Source: JAEINY01 sp942490535 (GTDB lineage Bacteria > Bacteroidota > Bacteroidia > Bacteroidales > Marinilabiliaceae). From it: a stretch of DNA of 64,000 nt. Below, piece after piece: positions 54,401 through 63,300 of this stretch; position 1 is the first letter of the stretch, and each line of letters begins with the position of its first letter. Under the pieces are notes generated by a model. The model did not search any database. It worked only from the letters and a program-made list of their open reading frames with translations, and was not told the DNA's origin. The stretch covers positions 186,001 through 250,000 of the forward strand of contig CALNXQ010000004.1 in assembly GCA_942490535.1 (NCBI GenBank). The letters are read 5' to 3'. Both the position numbers and the translations under genes were made by a program.

Positions 54401-54733
54401 CCCTTGTTGATTTATAAATTTGAGTCGTTCAATTTGTTTAAAACCATGATTGGACGTAACAATAAGCAAATGGTGGCGGCCCTGTCAAAAGGACACATTC
54501 CAATCACCAATGCCGATGGGGTGCGTCAGGCAGAGGAACGAAAAAGTCAGGACATGAGTCGTTTGCAAACACGCAAAGACGAGTATACACGTCCGGGCTC
54601 TGGAAGTGCCCCTCAGCCCAAGCAAAAGGAGCGGATTGAACCGGTGCGGGTGGAGAAAAAAGTAGGACGCAACGACCTTTGCCCATGTGGCAGTGGCAAG
54701 AAGTATAAACAATGTCACGGTAAACAATTATAA
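51425..54733 (+). CDS. secA: Preprotein translocase ATPase SecA
   Basis: This 1102-residue motor drives proteins through SecYEG at the inner membrane. Visible are [14 protein letters not shown] (Walker A), [20 protein letters not shown] (DEAD-type Walker B), [42 protein letters not shown], and the C-terminal zinc motif [17 protein letters not shown]. It is longer than E. coli SecA (901) because of insertions around 300-430, which is usual in Bacteroidota. A strong terminator follows. Confidence 0.98.
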   Translation: [1102 protein letters not shown]

Positions 54734-54756
54734 TTTAAAACAGAAATAATACGATT

Positions 54757-54792
54757 AAAAGGTTTCAGATTTTTTCCTGAAACCTTTTCTTT
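54757..54792 (+). terminator. Terminator of secA
   Basis: AAAAGGTTTCAG / CTGAAACCTTTT stem of 12 pairs, 8-nt loop, then CTTTTTATTTT. Confidence 0.9.
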
Positions 54793-54820
54793 TTATTTTA
54801 GTCGAAATAAATCAAAGCGT

Positions 54821-55612
54821 ATGTTATTTAATGTGATTCATTGGAACGTTGATCCTGAAATATTCTCCTTGGGACCATTGTCCATTCGTTATTATGGCTT
54901 GTTTTTCGCCATCGCCTTCATGTCGGGTTATTACATCCTTGAAAAGATGTTTAAATCGGAGAACATATCTGGCGAATGGTTGGAGAAGTTGTTTATGTAT
55001 GTGGTGGTCGCAACCATCGTTGGTGCCCGCTTTGGACACGTATTCTTCTATGGATGGGACTATTACTCTCAGAATCCGGGGGACATCCTGAAAGTGTGGC
55101 AAGGCGGACTGGCCAGTCATGGTGGAGCCATTGGAATTGTGCTCGCCATCATCATTTTTTCCAAAAAAGTATCGAAAAAAAGTCCCATCTGGGTGCTCGA
55201 TCGCCTGGTGGTGCCAGTGGCGTTGGCAGCTTTTTTCATTCGCATGGGTAACCTCATGAATTCTGAAATATACGGGCATGCTACAGATTTACCCTGGGGA
55301 TTTGTATTTGAGCGAAACAATGAAGAATTTGCCAAACACCCCACTCAAATATATGAAGCCCTTTGTTACCTGTTCACCTTTATCGTGGTCTTCCTGACCT
55401 ATTGGAAAACCAAAGCCAAAGATCGTCAGGGATTGATATTTGGAATATTTCTAATTGGGATCTTCCTTTCGCGCTTTTTGATTGAATTTGTAAAAGAGAA
55501 CCAGGAAAACTGGGAAGAAGGAATGACCTTTAACATGGGACAATTGTTAAGTGTGCCGTTTATCCTGGCTGGCGTCTATTTTGTGTATAAGGCATTGACT
55601 AAAAAAGTGTAA
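54821..55612 (+). CDS. lgt: Prolipoprotein diacylglyceryl transferase
   Basis: A 263-residue, seven-helix membrane enzyme that attaches diacylglycerol to the lipobox Cys of prelipoproteins, such as the BtuG-like protein here. The signature FFIRMGNLMNSEIYG, the RYYGLFFA helix-1 motif, GGLASHGGAIG and HPTQIYEAL are all present. It is a single gene between two terminators. Confidence 0.96.
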   Translation: MLFNVIHWNVDPEIFSLGPLSIRYYGLFFAIAFMSGYYILEKMFKSENISGEWLEKLFMYVVVATIVGARFGHVFFYGWDYYSQNPGDILKVWQGGLASHGGAIGIVLAIIIFSKKVSKKSPIWVLDRLVVPVALAAFFIRMGNLMNSEIYGHATDLPWGFVFERNNEEFAKHPTQIYEALCYLFTFIVVFLTYWKTKAKDRQGLIFGIFLIGIFLSRFLIEFVKENQENWEEGMTFNMGQLLSVPFILAGVYFVYKALTKKV

Positions 55613-55632
55613 ATTATTGCACCTTTATATAG

Positions 55633-55664
55633 AACCCGGATATCTTGGATGTCCGGGTTTTTTT
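55633..55664 (+). terminator. Terminator of lgt
   Basis: AACCCGGA / TCCGGGTT stem with a T run of seven. Confidence 0.88.
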
Positions 55665-55752
55665 ATTTCTGTTTTTGTTGCTGATGAGAAAAACTGTCTT
55701 TTCTGTATTGTATTCCTTAATTTTATAGGAATCGTTTCAAAAACTCTCACCT

Positions 55753-57033
55753 ATGAATCCATCAGCCGAAAAAGCCATTTTACCGGGTCTGTTTGCCATT
55801 TCCGCTATCACGATGTTGGAGCGCCTGGCCTTTTTCCTGACTTTATCAGTGATACTCTCTTATCTGCAAGAAGAACATGCGCTGAGCATCACCGAAGCAG
55901 ACCAGGTGTACAGCACGTTTTGGGGGTTGTTGATTTTTTCACCGCTCTTTTTGGGATGGCTTGCCGATTTTACCAATCGACGGTCTGTAATAGCCTCGGG
56001 GTTGCTCGCCCTTTTGGTGGGGTATATAATGCTTTCATTGATACCCGCAGATTATAATCATAAGGGCTATTTTCCCCTTATTGCCATTGCATTGGGATAT
56101 GGTGCTTTTCGACCCAACATGCCGGTTATACTGGGAAAACTATTTGATAACAACCACATGCACCACCGGGGATACATCGGATTTATAGTTTTTAATGTCT
56201 TTATTAATATGGGGGCTTTACCGGCTCCTTTTATGGCACAATTCTTAAAGAGTAGTATGGGGTATGAAGCTGTCTTTTTGGCCAGTGCCTGCATTGTGTT
56301 CATAGCCTATCTGCTGTTTTTGTTGACCCGTAAATACCAGGAGCACATTCATCTGAAAATGGATGTTTTAAATGTTAAAACGGAACGCAGTTCTCACGAT
56401 CATCTGTTCAATGGAGTGGTTTTAGTTTGTCTTTTACTGGTTATCATTCCCATAAATATGGCCTTGTATCAATCCGATACGGCCTTGACTTTTTTTATCC
56501 GCGATTTTCCCGGACAACTTGACCTCATGGGTACGACCATAAAAAGTGTCAGATTATTTATAGTTCTTGGTTTCTCATTGGTTTTAGCAGGTGTGTTCTA
56601 CACATTATTTAGGTACAGCCGGTTTTTATTGGTCCAAATAATCAGCATTGGATTAGTATCAACGGCGTTGGGGTATGCGGTTTTAAGAATGGGACTGCAG
56701 CTGTATGGAACCACTGAGCCACTCAGTGTTTTATACGTGGCGGTTATTTTGATGTCCCTGGGAGAAGCATTATTTGCTCCCCTCGTGATTTATACCGTTT
56801 ACCGGACTTCCCCCCGTCATCTGAAAGGCTTATTCATGGGACTGCTGGGGTTTCTGGGGGCCATAGCGAGCCAGTTAGTGATGGTTACTACCGGGGTGTA
56901 TGAAAAACTGGGTGTCTTGGTTACGTTTACCATCATCGGGGGCTTAATGGCTGGATTAGGGATACTCTTTTTCGCCTTACAATTGGTTTTAAAATATACG
57001 TACCGCCGTCATCATCCTGAGGAGAACAGTTAA
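55753..57033 (+). CDS. MFS transporter resembling the POT (peptide) family
   Basis: A 426-residue protein with about 12 membrane segments. TMLERLAFF matches a degenerate ExxER helix-1 motif and LGYGAFRPNMPVILGKLF the G-x-G-x-x-(K/R)PN motif of proton-coupled oligopeptide transporters; the first Glu of ExxER is replaced (TMLER). It is shorter than POT proteins with extra helices. Substrate may be peptides or other small solutes. The hydrolase gene starts right after its stop codon, so both are co-translated. Confidence 0.7.
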   Translation: MNPSAEKAILPGLFAISAITMLERLAFFLTLSVILSYLQEEHALSITEADQVYSTFWGLLIFSPLFLGWLADFTNRRSVIASGLLALLVGYIMLSLIPADYNHKGYFPLIAIALGYGAFRPNMPVILGKLFDNNHMHHRGYIGFIVFNVFINMGALPAPFMAQFLKSSMGYEAVFLASACIVFIAYLLFLLTRKYQEHIHLKMDVLNVKTERSSHDHLFNGVVLVCLLLVIIPINMALYQSDTALTFFIRDFPGQLDLMGTTIKSVRLFIVLGFSLVLAGVFYTLFRYSRFLLVQIISIGLVSTALGYAVLRMGLQLYGTTEPLSVLYVAVILMSLGEALFAPLVIYTVYRTSPRHLKGLFMGLLGFLGAIASQLVMVTTGVYEKLGVLVTFTIIGGLMAGLGILFFALQLVLKYTYRRHHPEENS

Positions 57034-57996
57034 ATGAGACGATTCGTAAAATTTCTAAAATACAGTTTCATTGTCCTGATCCCGGTGATTCTGTTGTTTA
57101 ATTATTGGGGGCCGCGTCTCATCGTGCAAGTTAAGTTTGGCAAGGCCTCAAAAGCTGTCACTGCTCTGGTGAGTGAGCAACGGCAGGTTGAGCATTATTC
57201 AAAGGATTTTAAACGGCTGGTTATTGAATCCGATGATGGATTAAAACTCGCCGGTCTTTTATTGAAAACGGAGCAGGTACCGGCGAAAGGCACCGTGATA
57301 TTGGTGCATGGCATCCGGTCGTCGAAAGAGTATTTTTTGCCCATTGCCCAATGGCTGAACCAAAGGGGTTACCATGCCCTGTTGTTGGATCAACGGGCAC
57401 ATGGCGAGAGTGATGGAAAGTACTGTACCTTTGGTGTTCAGGAGAAGCGGGATGTGCGCATTTGGGTAGATGAATTAGTGGCTGAGAACCAAGAGGTGAC
57501 TCCCATTGGCATTTGGGGCCAATCCCTGGGAGGTGCCGTGGCATTGCAGGCGCTGGCCTGTGATGACCGTCTGGAATTTGGAATCATTGAAAGTGCTTTT
57601 TCTGATTTCGCATCCATCGTACACGATTACTTTAAATTGTTTTTGGGTGTGGAGATGCCCTTTATCACCGATTACCTGATCTGGCGGGCCGGACAGGTGG
57701 CGGGCTTTGATCCGGCATGTGTAGTGCCTGCCCAGAGTGCCAAACAAATTCAGCAGCCCGTTTTCATGGTGCATGGCGAGCGCGATAACCGGATCGACTG
57801 GCATTATGCAAGGACAAACTTTGATAATCTGGCGAGTACTGATAAAACCTTCATTACCTATCCGGAGGCCACTCATTTTAACGTTTGGAAAATGGGAGGG
57901 GAAGATTATTTCAACCAGGTTGAACAGTTTCTCGCGCGACAATCAAGAGGGCACCGGACCGGAAAAGAAAAGTGTGGTCGCCCCCCAAAGGATTGA
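57034..57996 (+). CDS. Alpha/beta hydrolase
   Basis: A 320-residue protein with an N-terminal membrane anchor (about 8-25) and a serine hydrolase fold: VILVHGIRSSKEYF (oxyanion HG), GIWGQSLGGAVAL (nucleophile Ser164), HGERDNRIDW (acid) and EATHFNVW (His). DQRAHGESDG is typical of the esterase/lipase branch. It should act at the membrane; substrate is unknown. The ATG follows the transporter stop directly. Its last codons overlap the bidirectional terminator. Confidence 0.85.
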   Translation: MRRFVKFLKYSFIVLIPVILLFNYWGPRLIVQVKFGKASKAVTALVSEQRQVEHYSKDFKRLVIESDDGLKLAGLLLKTEQVPAKGTVILVHGIRSSKEYFLPIAQWLNQRGYHALLLDQRAHGESDGKYCTFGVQEKRDVRIWVDELVAENQEVTPIGIWGQSLGGAVALQALACDDRLEFGIIESAFSDFASIVHDYFKLFLGVEMPFITDYLIWRAGQVAGFDPACVVPAQSAKQIQQPVFMVHGERDNRIDWHYARTNFDNLASTDKTFITYPEATHFNVWKMGGEDYFNQVEQFLARQSRGHRTGKEKCGRPPKD

Positions 57997-58006
57997 ACCA
58001 CACTTT
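57969..58006. terminator. Shared terminator between hydrolase and cupin genes
   Basis: AAAGTGTGGT / ACCACACTTT stem; the T-rich side (TCTTTTCC) faces the minus strand, so it mainly ends the glucan lyase/AUDH-like operon. Confidence 0.7.
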
Positions 58007-58041
58007 AACCAAACCTGCAATCTGCATCAAGGCTATCTATT

Positions 58042-58773
58042 TTAGGTCTGAACGGGAACCGGATGTAATTCCGTAGCCATCCAGATGCAATCGGTATCAG
58101 CGTAATATTGGTGCCAGGGATACAGATAAGTGTAGCCATTGTTTTGTACCTCACAGAAGATATGGTGGGTATTGCCTTCTGCCAAAATCACATCCTGGTA
58201 GAGCGTTTCAATTTTACCGGTGTCAAATTTTTGCATACGCCCCGTTCCTGTAACCTGCGTGTGGAATTCGATAAAGTCGTGCTGGTTATGAATGGCACAG
58301 TTCGTCATCTGCGTGGCAAACCAGAGGTTTACTTTGATTTTGAATTTGACTTTGTGGTGTTGATTGGCCGATTGATTGACAATCTGGTATGGATCGAGGT
58401 CTATATCGCCAATTTCCACCTGAGGTGATTTCCAAAGCGGGATACCTGCCAATGGCTCGCCAAAAAGACTTTGCGCACTTTTCCAGTCCTCACTTAAGAT
58501 GACCTGTCCCAAGTTAACCGGACTGTGTACCTCAAGCACCAGGATTAAATCTGCGGCTTTGATCGTTTTATTGCGCAATACGGTGGATTGACGGGGAGCC
58601 AGTCCCTTTTGCGGCTGTTCATCAATGAATATTTCAGCATCACCCATATTGACCACTACGGAGCGCCTGCCTATGTAATAATCTGTGACCTGACGCACGG
58701 TATAGACCTTGATATTTTCACTGGCAAAGTTTACTTCCGTGACGGTATTGGACACCTGTTCTGCAACTAGCAT
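58042..58773 (-). CDS. Cupin protein resembling the C-terminal half of aldos-2-ulose dehydratase
   Basis: A 243-residue protein without signal peptide. The C-terminal half has AIHNQHDFIEFHTQVTGTG (H162, H165, E169, H171), NTHHIFCEVQ (H203/H204) and YPWHQYYADTDCIWMATE (H221), a metal-cupin pattern. The order LW...HN-H...E-I/F-H...GTGRM...YPWH also occurs in the cupin part of the fungal AUDH of Phanerochaete, as I recall it. In the fungus one chain carries propeller and cupin; here they are separate genes. The likely role is isomerisation of ascopyrone M-type intermediates. The start at 58773 was preferred to 58842, which would put a strong hairpin inside the coding region. Confidence 0.65.
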   Translation of the reverse strand: MLVAEQVSNTVTEVNFASENIKVYTVRQVTDYYIGRRSVVVNMGDAEIFIDEQPQKGLAPRQSTVLRNKTIKAADLILVLEVHSPVNLGQVILSEDWKSAQSLFGEPLAGIPLWKSPQVEIGDIDLDPYQIVNQSANQHHKVKFKIKVNLWFATQMTNCAIHNQHDFIEFHTQVTGTGRMQKFDTGKIETLYQDVILAEGNTHHIFCEVQNNGYTYLYPWHQYYADTDCIWMATELHPVPVQT

Positions 58774-58792
58774 ATTTTTTTCTTTTAAGTAT

Positions 58793-58822
58793 CCTCCAAC
58801 CTCCCCGAAGGAAAGTTGGAGG
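58793..58822 (-). other. Very stable UUCG-tetraloop hairpin just before the cupin gene
   Basis: On the minus strand CCTCCAACTTTCC-TTCG-GGGAGGTTGGAGG-type fold: 13 pairs closed by a C(UUCG)G tetraloop, 20 nt before the ATG at 58773. There is no T run, so it is not a terminator; it may protect or process the operon mRNA. Confidence 0.7.
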
Positions 58823-58849
58823 ATGGATGAAACAACACTCACTTAACCT

Positions 58850-58880
58850 GCTTCAACTTCACGGCTATGGGAGTTGAAGC
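58850..58880 (-). other. Second hairpin between propeller and cupin genes
   Basis: GCTTCAACT, 13-nt loop, AGTTGAAGC: a 9-pair stem, 35 nt after the stop of the propeller gene on the minus strand. Confidence 0.55.
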
Positions 58881-58914
58881 CCTATAAACACCTAATCTGA
58901 ATGTTCCAATGCAA

Positions 58915-60210
58915 TTAGTTCATGGTTTGTGCCTCTTGGGGTTGCCCGGCCTGAATCACAACGGATGGTTCCCGGCTGAGCTGGGCAAAGGCATTTTTGA
59001 AGACCACAATTTCGGGTGTTTCCGTTTCGTAATACCCCGGCACCCAATAGCCCATGGTGGCAAAGTCCAGGCGTCCATCGCCATTGAAATCAGCCAGGGC
59101 AATGCGCGCCGCCGAATCTTTGGTGATGTGCCATTTGGCAAAAACACCGTTTTTCACATCAATGGCCTTGTAGTAGTACACCCCTTGCCAGGGCGACGGA
59201 CCACGCAGGGCCACCAGGAATTCATCATCACCGTCGCCGTCAAAATCGGCACACACCACATGATGTCCCGGTCCTTCGCCATGTTCATCCGGATCTTTAA
59301 AGGTATCCAGCACAAAGCGTTTCCATTTGACTGAAGTCAGTAAGGAATCCGTCTCTTTTACATAAACAGCTACTTTATTGCCGTGGAAGGGTTCAACGGT
59401 GGGAATGTAGGCAAAGGCATCATCACCGATGCGTCCGGCATCCACATTGGCGCTACCCCGGTAACCGGTCACGTTGAATTCGCTTTGTTCCCCTTTGCCA
59501 ATCAGTTCAATTTTCCAGTCTTTGGTGGTTGCATCGTAATACAACCAGGTAATGCCTTCCTGCGAAGCCAGCAAGACGGAATCCAGTTGTGACCCGTTTC
59601 TGGTTTTGTTGTATTGTTTTTTTGATACACCATGAATGATGTGATAGAATTTGTCATTGATGATGGTCTTTTTCCATTCTTTGGCGGTACTCAGATCATC
59701 CGGCTGTGTGAATAACACCACCGGCACATCCGAATAGATATCACCGGGTTTCCCCACGATGGGTAAGCCCAGTACTTCCAGTTTCTCCGTTTGGGTGAAA
59801 TACCCCACTCGCAAGCGGTGCATGGCTGTGGCCCGCCCAATGTAATGGTGTTTCCAGGTGCCTTGGGCATCGCCCGGATTCTCCAGCCAAACGATTTTGC
59901 CACCTTCCGGATCGCAGTCCTTCATGGTTTGGCCATATTGGTAGCAGATCACCACATCGTTGCAGCCATTGCCGTTGATATCGGCATGATCCATCCCCAC
60001 GGCACCTTGCAGTTCGGCGATGAGGTGTTTTTCCCAGGTGGGGTTCAGGAAGGTGTATACTTTGGAATCACCCAGGCCATAACCCAGTAGGTCTGATTTT
60101 CCGTTGCCATTGATGTCTAACGCTTCTACCCAATAGCTGTTGGTGCGGTCGGCATCCACTACTTCCCGGTTAAATTTAGGGGTTTGCAATTTTAATTGAA
60201 TATTGTTCAT
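58915..60210 (-). CDS. Beta-propeller protein resembling the dehydratase half of aldos-2-ulose dehydratase
   Basis: A 431-residue FG-GAP/VCBS propeller without signal peptide. Calcium-type loops DINGNGKSDL (32), DINGNGCNDV (77), DFDGDGDDEF (322) and DFNGDGRLDF (374) mark blades. Conserved His residues lie in GMDHAD (75), AMHRLRVG (131), EPFHGNKVAVY (276) and GHHVVCAD (316/317). YWVEALD, LLGYGLG, IVWLENPG, GRIGDD and VPGYYE match the propeller of fungal AUDH, as I recall it, an enzyme that dehydrates 1,5-anhydrofructose or glucosone. Position after the glucan lyase supports 1,5-anhydro-D-fructose dehydratase. The start MNNIQLKL (60210) was chosen over 60255. Confidence 0.72.
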   Translation of the reverse strand: MNNIQLKLQTPKFNREVVDADRTNSYWVEALDINGNGKSDLLGYGLGDSKVYTFLNPTWEKHLIAELQGAVGMDHADINGNGCNDVVICYQYGQTMKDCDPEGGKIVWLENPGDAQGTWKHHYIGRATAMHRLRVGYFTQTEKLEVLGLPIVGKPGDIYSDVPVVLFTQPDDLSTAKEWKKTIINDKFYHIIHGVSKKQYNKTRNGSQLDSVLLASQEGITWLYYDATTKDWKIELIGKGEQSEFNVTGYRGSANVDAGRIGDDAFAYIPTVEPFHGNKVAVYVKETDSLLTSVKWKRFVLDTFKDPDEHGEGPGHHVVCADFDGDGDDEFLVALRGPSPWQGVYYYKAIDVKNGVFAKWHITKDSAARIALADFNGDGRLDFATMGYWVPGYYETETPEIVVFKNAFAQLSREPSVVIQAGQPQEAQTMN

Positions 60211-60230
60211 ATGGATTTTATTTAGTGAAA

Positions 60231-60327
60231 GGGAATGTCCAAAAGCTGCTACCAAGTAAAGTATAAGCCAATCTTAAGACAAAGATTTCGAAGAAAATCA
60301 ATCTGCAAATCGCTTTCGGACATTCCC
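60231..60327 (-). other. 16-bp inverted repeat bracketing the lyase-propeller gap
   Basis: GGGAATGTCCAAAAGC (60231-60246) and GCTTTCGGACATTCCC (60312-60327) pair over 16 bp with one mismatch and a 65-nt loop. It lies between the GLase stop and the propeller start. In RNA it would be a long stem; in DNA it could be an operator pair. Confidence 0.7.
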
Positions 60328-60343
60328 GTTTTTTAATGATTAT

Positions 60344-63300
60344 TTATGCTTTATAGTCTGCACGTAAGGACAGCCCTGGTGCTTGTTTGTCCGGATAATC
60401 AGCCTTCTCATTTTGCTGCTTTGCATTGAGTTGACTCAGTTCATGCGGGAAGAAAACTTTCACATAAGTGATGTGGATGTTTTCGTTGTAGTACCAGGTA
60501 TTTTGCGAACTGTTCCACAATTCACCGGCCCGCTCTTCCACGCTGCCGCTTTCGATTTTACGCAGCTTAGAGTCTTCCGATTTTGAGAAATTGGTCAGGC
60601 TTAGCTGTACTTGATTCAGCGGATCCAGTTGTTCAGAAGGATCGTGAAGTATAGCCACAAACAGATGATCTTCCAGAGGTTTGTAGTTATTGTGTACCCA
60701 TTTAAAATCAATGTTCCGGTACCGCCCACTCTTATCCTTTTTGAGGAGATGAGTGATGATGGTCTTGCGGTATTCACCTTTTGCTTCCGGGTCAAATCCA
60801 TCGGATTCTTTACCGGCTGGTGCTGAAGAGCGGCTCACACCATCGTCGTTGTACATGTTGTAGGAGCCCTCATCACCCGGATAGATGTTGATGGTAGTGG
60901 GATTTTGTTCTCCTCTTGCGTTACGTTCACCCACGTATTGTTCCAGTTCAATGGTTGGAAGAATACTACCGGCCCGCACATACATGGGTAAAATAAATGG
61001 AATGTGCTCCTGATCAGGCGTGATTTTGGCATCGTAGTCCAAAATCTCCGTACCGCCATCAATGAGGTTATCCAATGGTTTGCGGTTGTCTTTAAACGCA
61101 TACCACTGACTGCCGTTGGGCAGGTAAATGTTACGCCGGCCATTGTTTTTGGGCGATTCTTTTTCCAATACCGGTGCCAGGAGTAGATTCTGACCCAGGT
61201 AGAATTGATCGTTCAGGTATTGTATTTTACCACCGAACAGCTCCTTATCGTGATCGTCATTTAGGAACATGGGGCGGGAGATGGGCATGCCCTGTTGCAC
61301 GTTTTCAAACATGCAATCGTAGAATACCTGCAGCAGCCGGTAGCGGAGTCCAATGTAGTATTGACTGGCAGGCAGCACCGATTCGTACATGTAGCGGTAT
61401 TCCGGAGCTACTTTCTGCACGTAATCCTGGAATTTGTATGGTTCCTGGAAAATCTTCTGCCCCTTGCGGATGTAATGGTTCCGGAACCAGGGTAAGAAGA
61501 CGCCGGCAGCTGTCCAGCGAATGAGTAATTCCGGATCCACCCATTTCTCATTGGTATTTTCACGTTCGAAACCACCAATGTCTTGTCCGGCGATACTTTG
61601 TCCGGCCATTCCCAGGGCCAGCACCTGGGCGATGTTGATTTTCAGGAAATCCCACGAAGAGGAGTTGTCACCTGTCCAGAGGCCAGCAAAGCGGTGCATG
61701 CCAGTAAAGCCACCGCGTCCTATAATGAAATTACGCTTGTTTTTCCGTCGGTTGGCCAGGGTGATGGATTGTTTCAGCACCTTGATGACGGCATCGCGAT
61801 GGGCGGCGTATGGGGTGGGTAACCCCAGATCCAGTTTGGGATCGTTGTAATTGATGTCCAGACGTGCTTCATAAATCGGATGGGCATGTCCCTCTACTTT
61901 GCGGATAATATCTTTGGCTGCCAGTGCCTGGTTAATGGTAATGGCCTCGGCTTTGCTTAAATAAACGTTTCCAAGTACGGTAAACGTGTAATCGTTGATG
62001 TACCAGATGTGGTTTAACCCGTGGTAAGTGGCTTTGTGCAAATTATAGGAGTATAAATTACGCACCTTGGCTGCCGGAGCTTTTTCTGTTTTCTCCTTTC
62101 TTCCGTTGCCTTCTTTTGCGGCTTCACCATCGTATTTCTTCAAGGCATTATTCGATACCAATAAATCGAAGGGGAAAGAGCGCATGTCACTCTGAATCTT
62201 ATCCCCAATCTTCCAGTTGGTATCGTATTTCTCGGCATACAGCTCCACATTCCAATTATCTTGCGGATTGGGGATCGCCGGGGTGGTCATGTCCTGCCAC
62301 ACCATATCCAGCCCTTTTTCATACAAATGACGGTATTGCTGACCCCACCACTGACGTACATCCATGCGGGCAAAGTCCGGATAATTGCCGAAGGTACCCC
62401 GGTTGCCACCATAGTACACACCGCCTTCGTAATTGGTGGATGGCTCACCGGAGATGCGTTCACCCTTTACAAATACCTCATTTTTAGCACCGCTCTCATA
62501 GGTTGGATAATCCTTGTTGGTGTAGCTCACCACAGGGGTGATGTTGGTGCTGCATTTGATGCCGCGGGCCCTCAGTTGATCAAAGGAGTCGGCCGGGTAC
62601 TTGCTTTCATCCATGGTGAAGGTGCTGTAATTCTTCTGTATGTCCACATCCACATGCAAACCATCCAGCGGAATGTTGTTGCCCCGGTAGCCATTCACCG
62701 CATCCATGGCATCTTTCAGGGTTTCATAGCCATAGCAGCCCTGGTGATTACCCAGAATATAGCGGGGCTTTAATTTGGTAGTACCCACCAACGATACATA
62801 GGCTTTCATGACTTTTTCGCTGGTATCGCCCAGGAAAAAATAATAATCCAGATCGCCGTACATGCTGCCAAATAAATACTGTTGATTGTAGTTGTAAGTA
62901 CCTAAATCGAAGAAGGTCTCGGAGGTGTTATCGATAAAAATACCATACACACTCTGCTCCGTGGGCACTCCGTTGAACTCCATGAAAAAAGGATTGGAGT
63001 CGTATAACGGTTCACGAACGTCGGTAGGTCCGTTGTTGTAAATTTGCCGGTACCGCATGTTGTCAAAATTGAAATACGTCAAGCGGGCACCATTTCGTGA
63101 GAGGTCTGTACCACCCTTTTCACCAAAGCCAAAATAGCGGGCCGATGCCGGCATTACCTTGGCCTGGATGGTGGAGTACTCCACGGTTTCCTGCTGGTTT
63201 TCGTGATAACAGAGGCGCTTCTTGTAATAAATAGCTGTTTCGGCATCGGAATGGGCCAAATAGAATTCAGGCTGCTCACCACTTTTGTGCGGTTTGGCTT

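Noticed and set aside
55753..57996. POT-like transporter and hydrolase as part of the anhydrofructose system
   Set aside because: They are on the opposite strand, end at a shared terminator, and show no sugar-specific feature; the link is only proximity.
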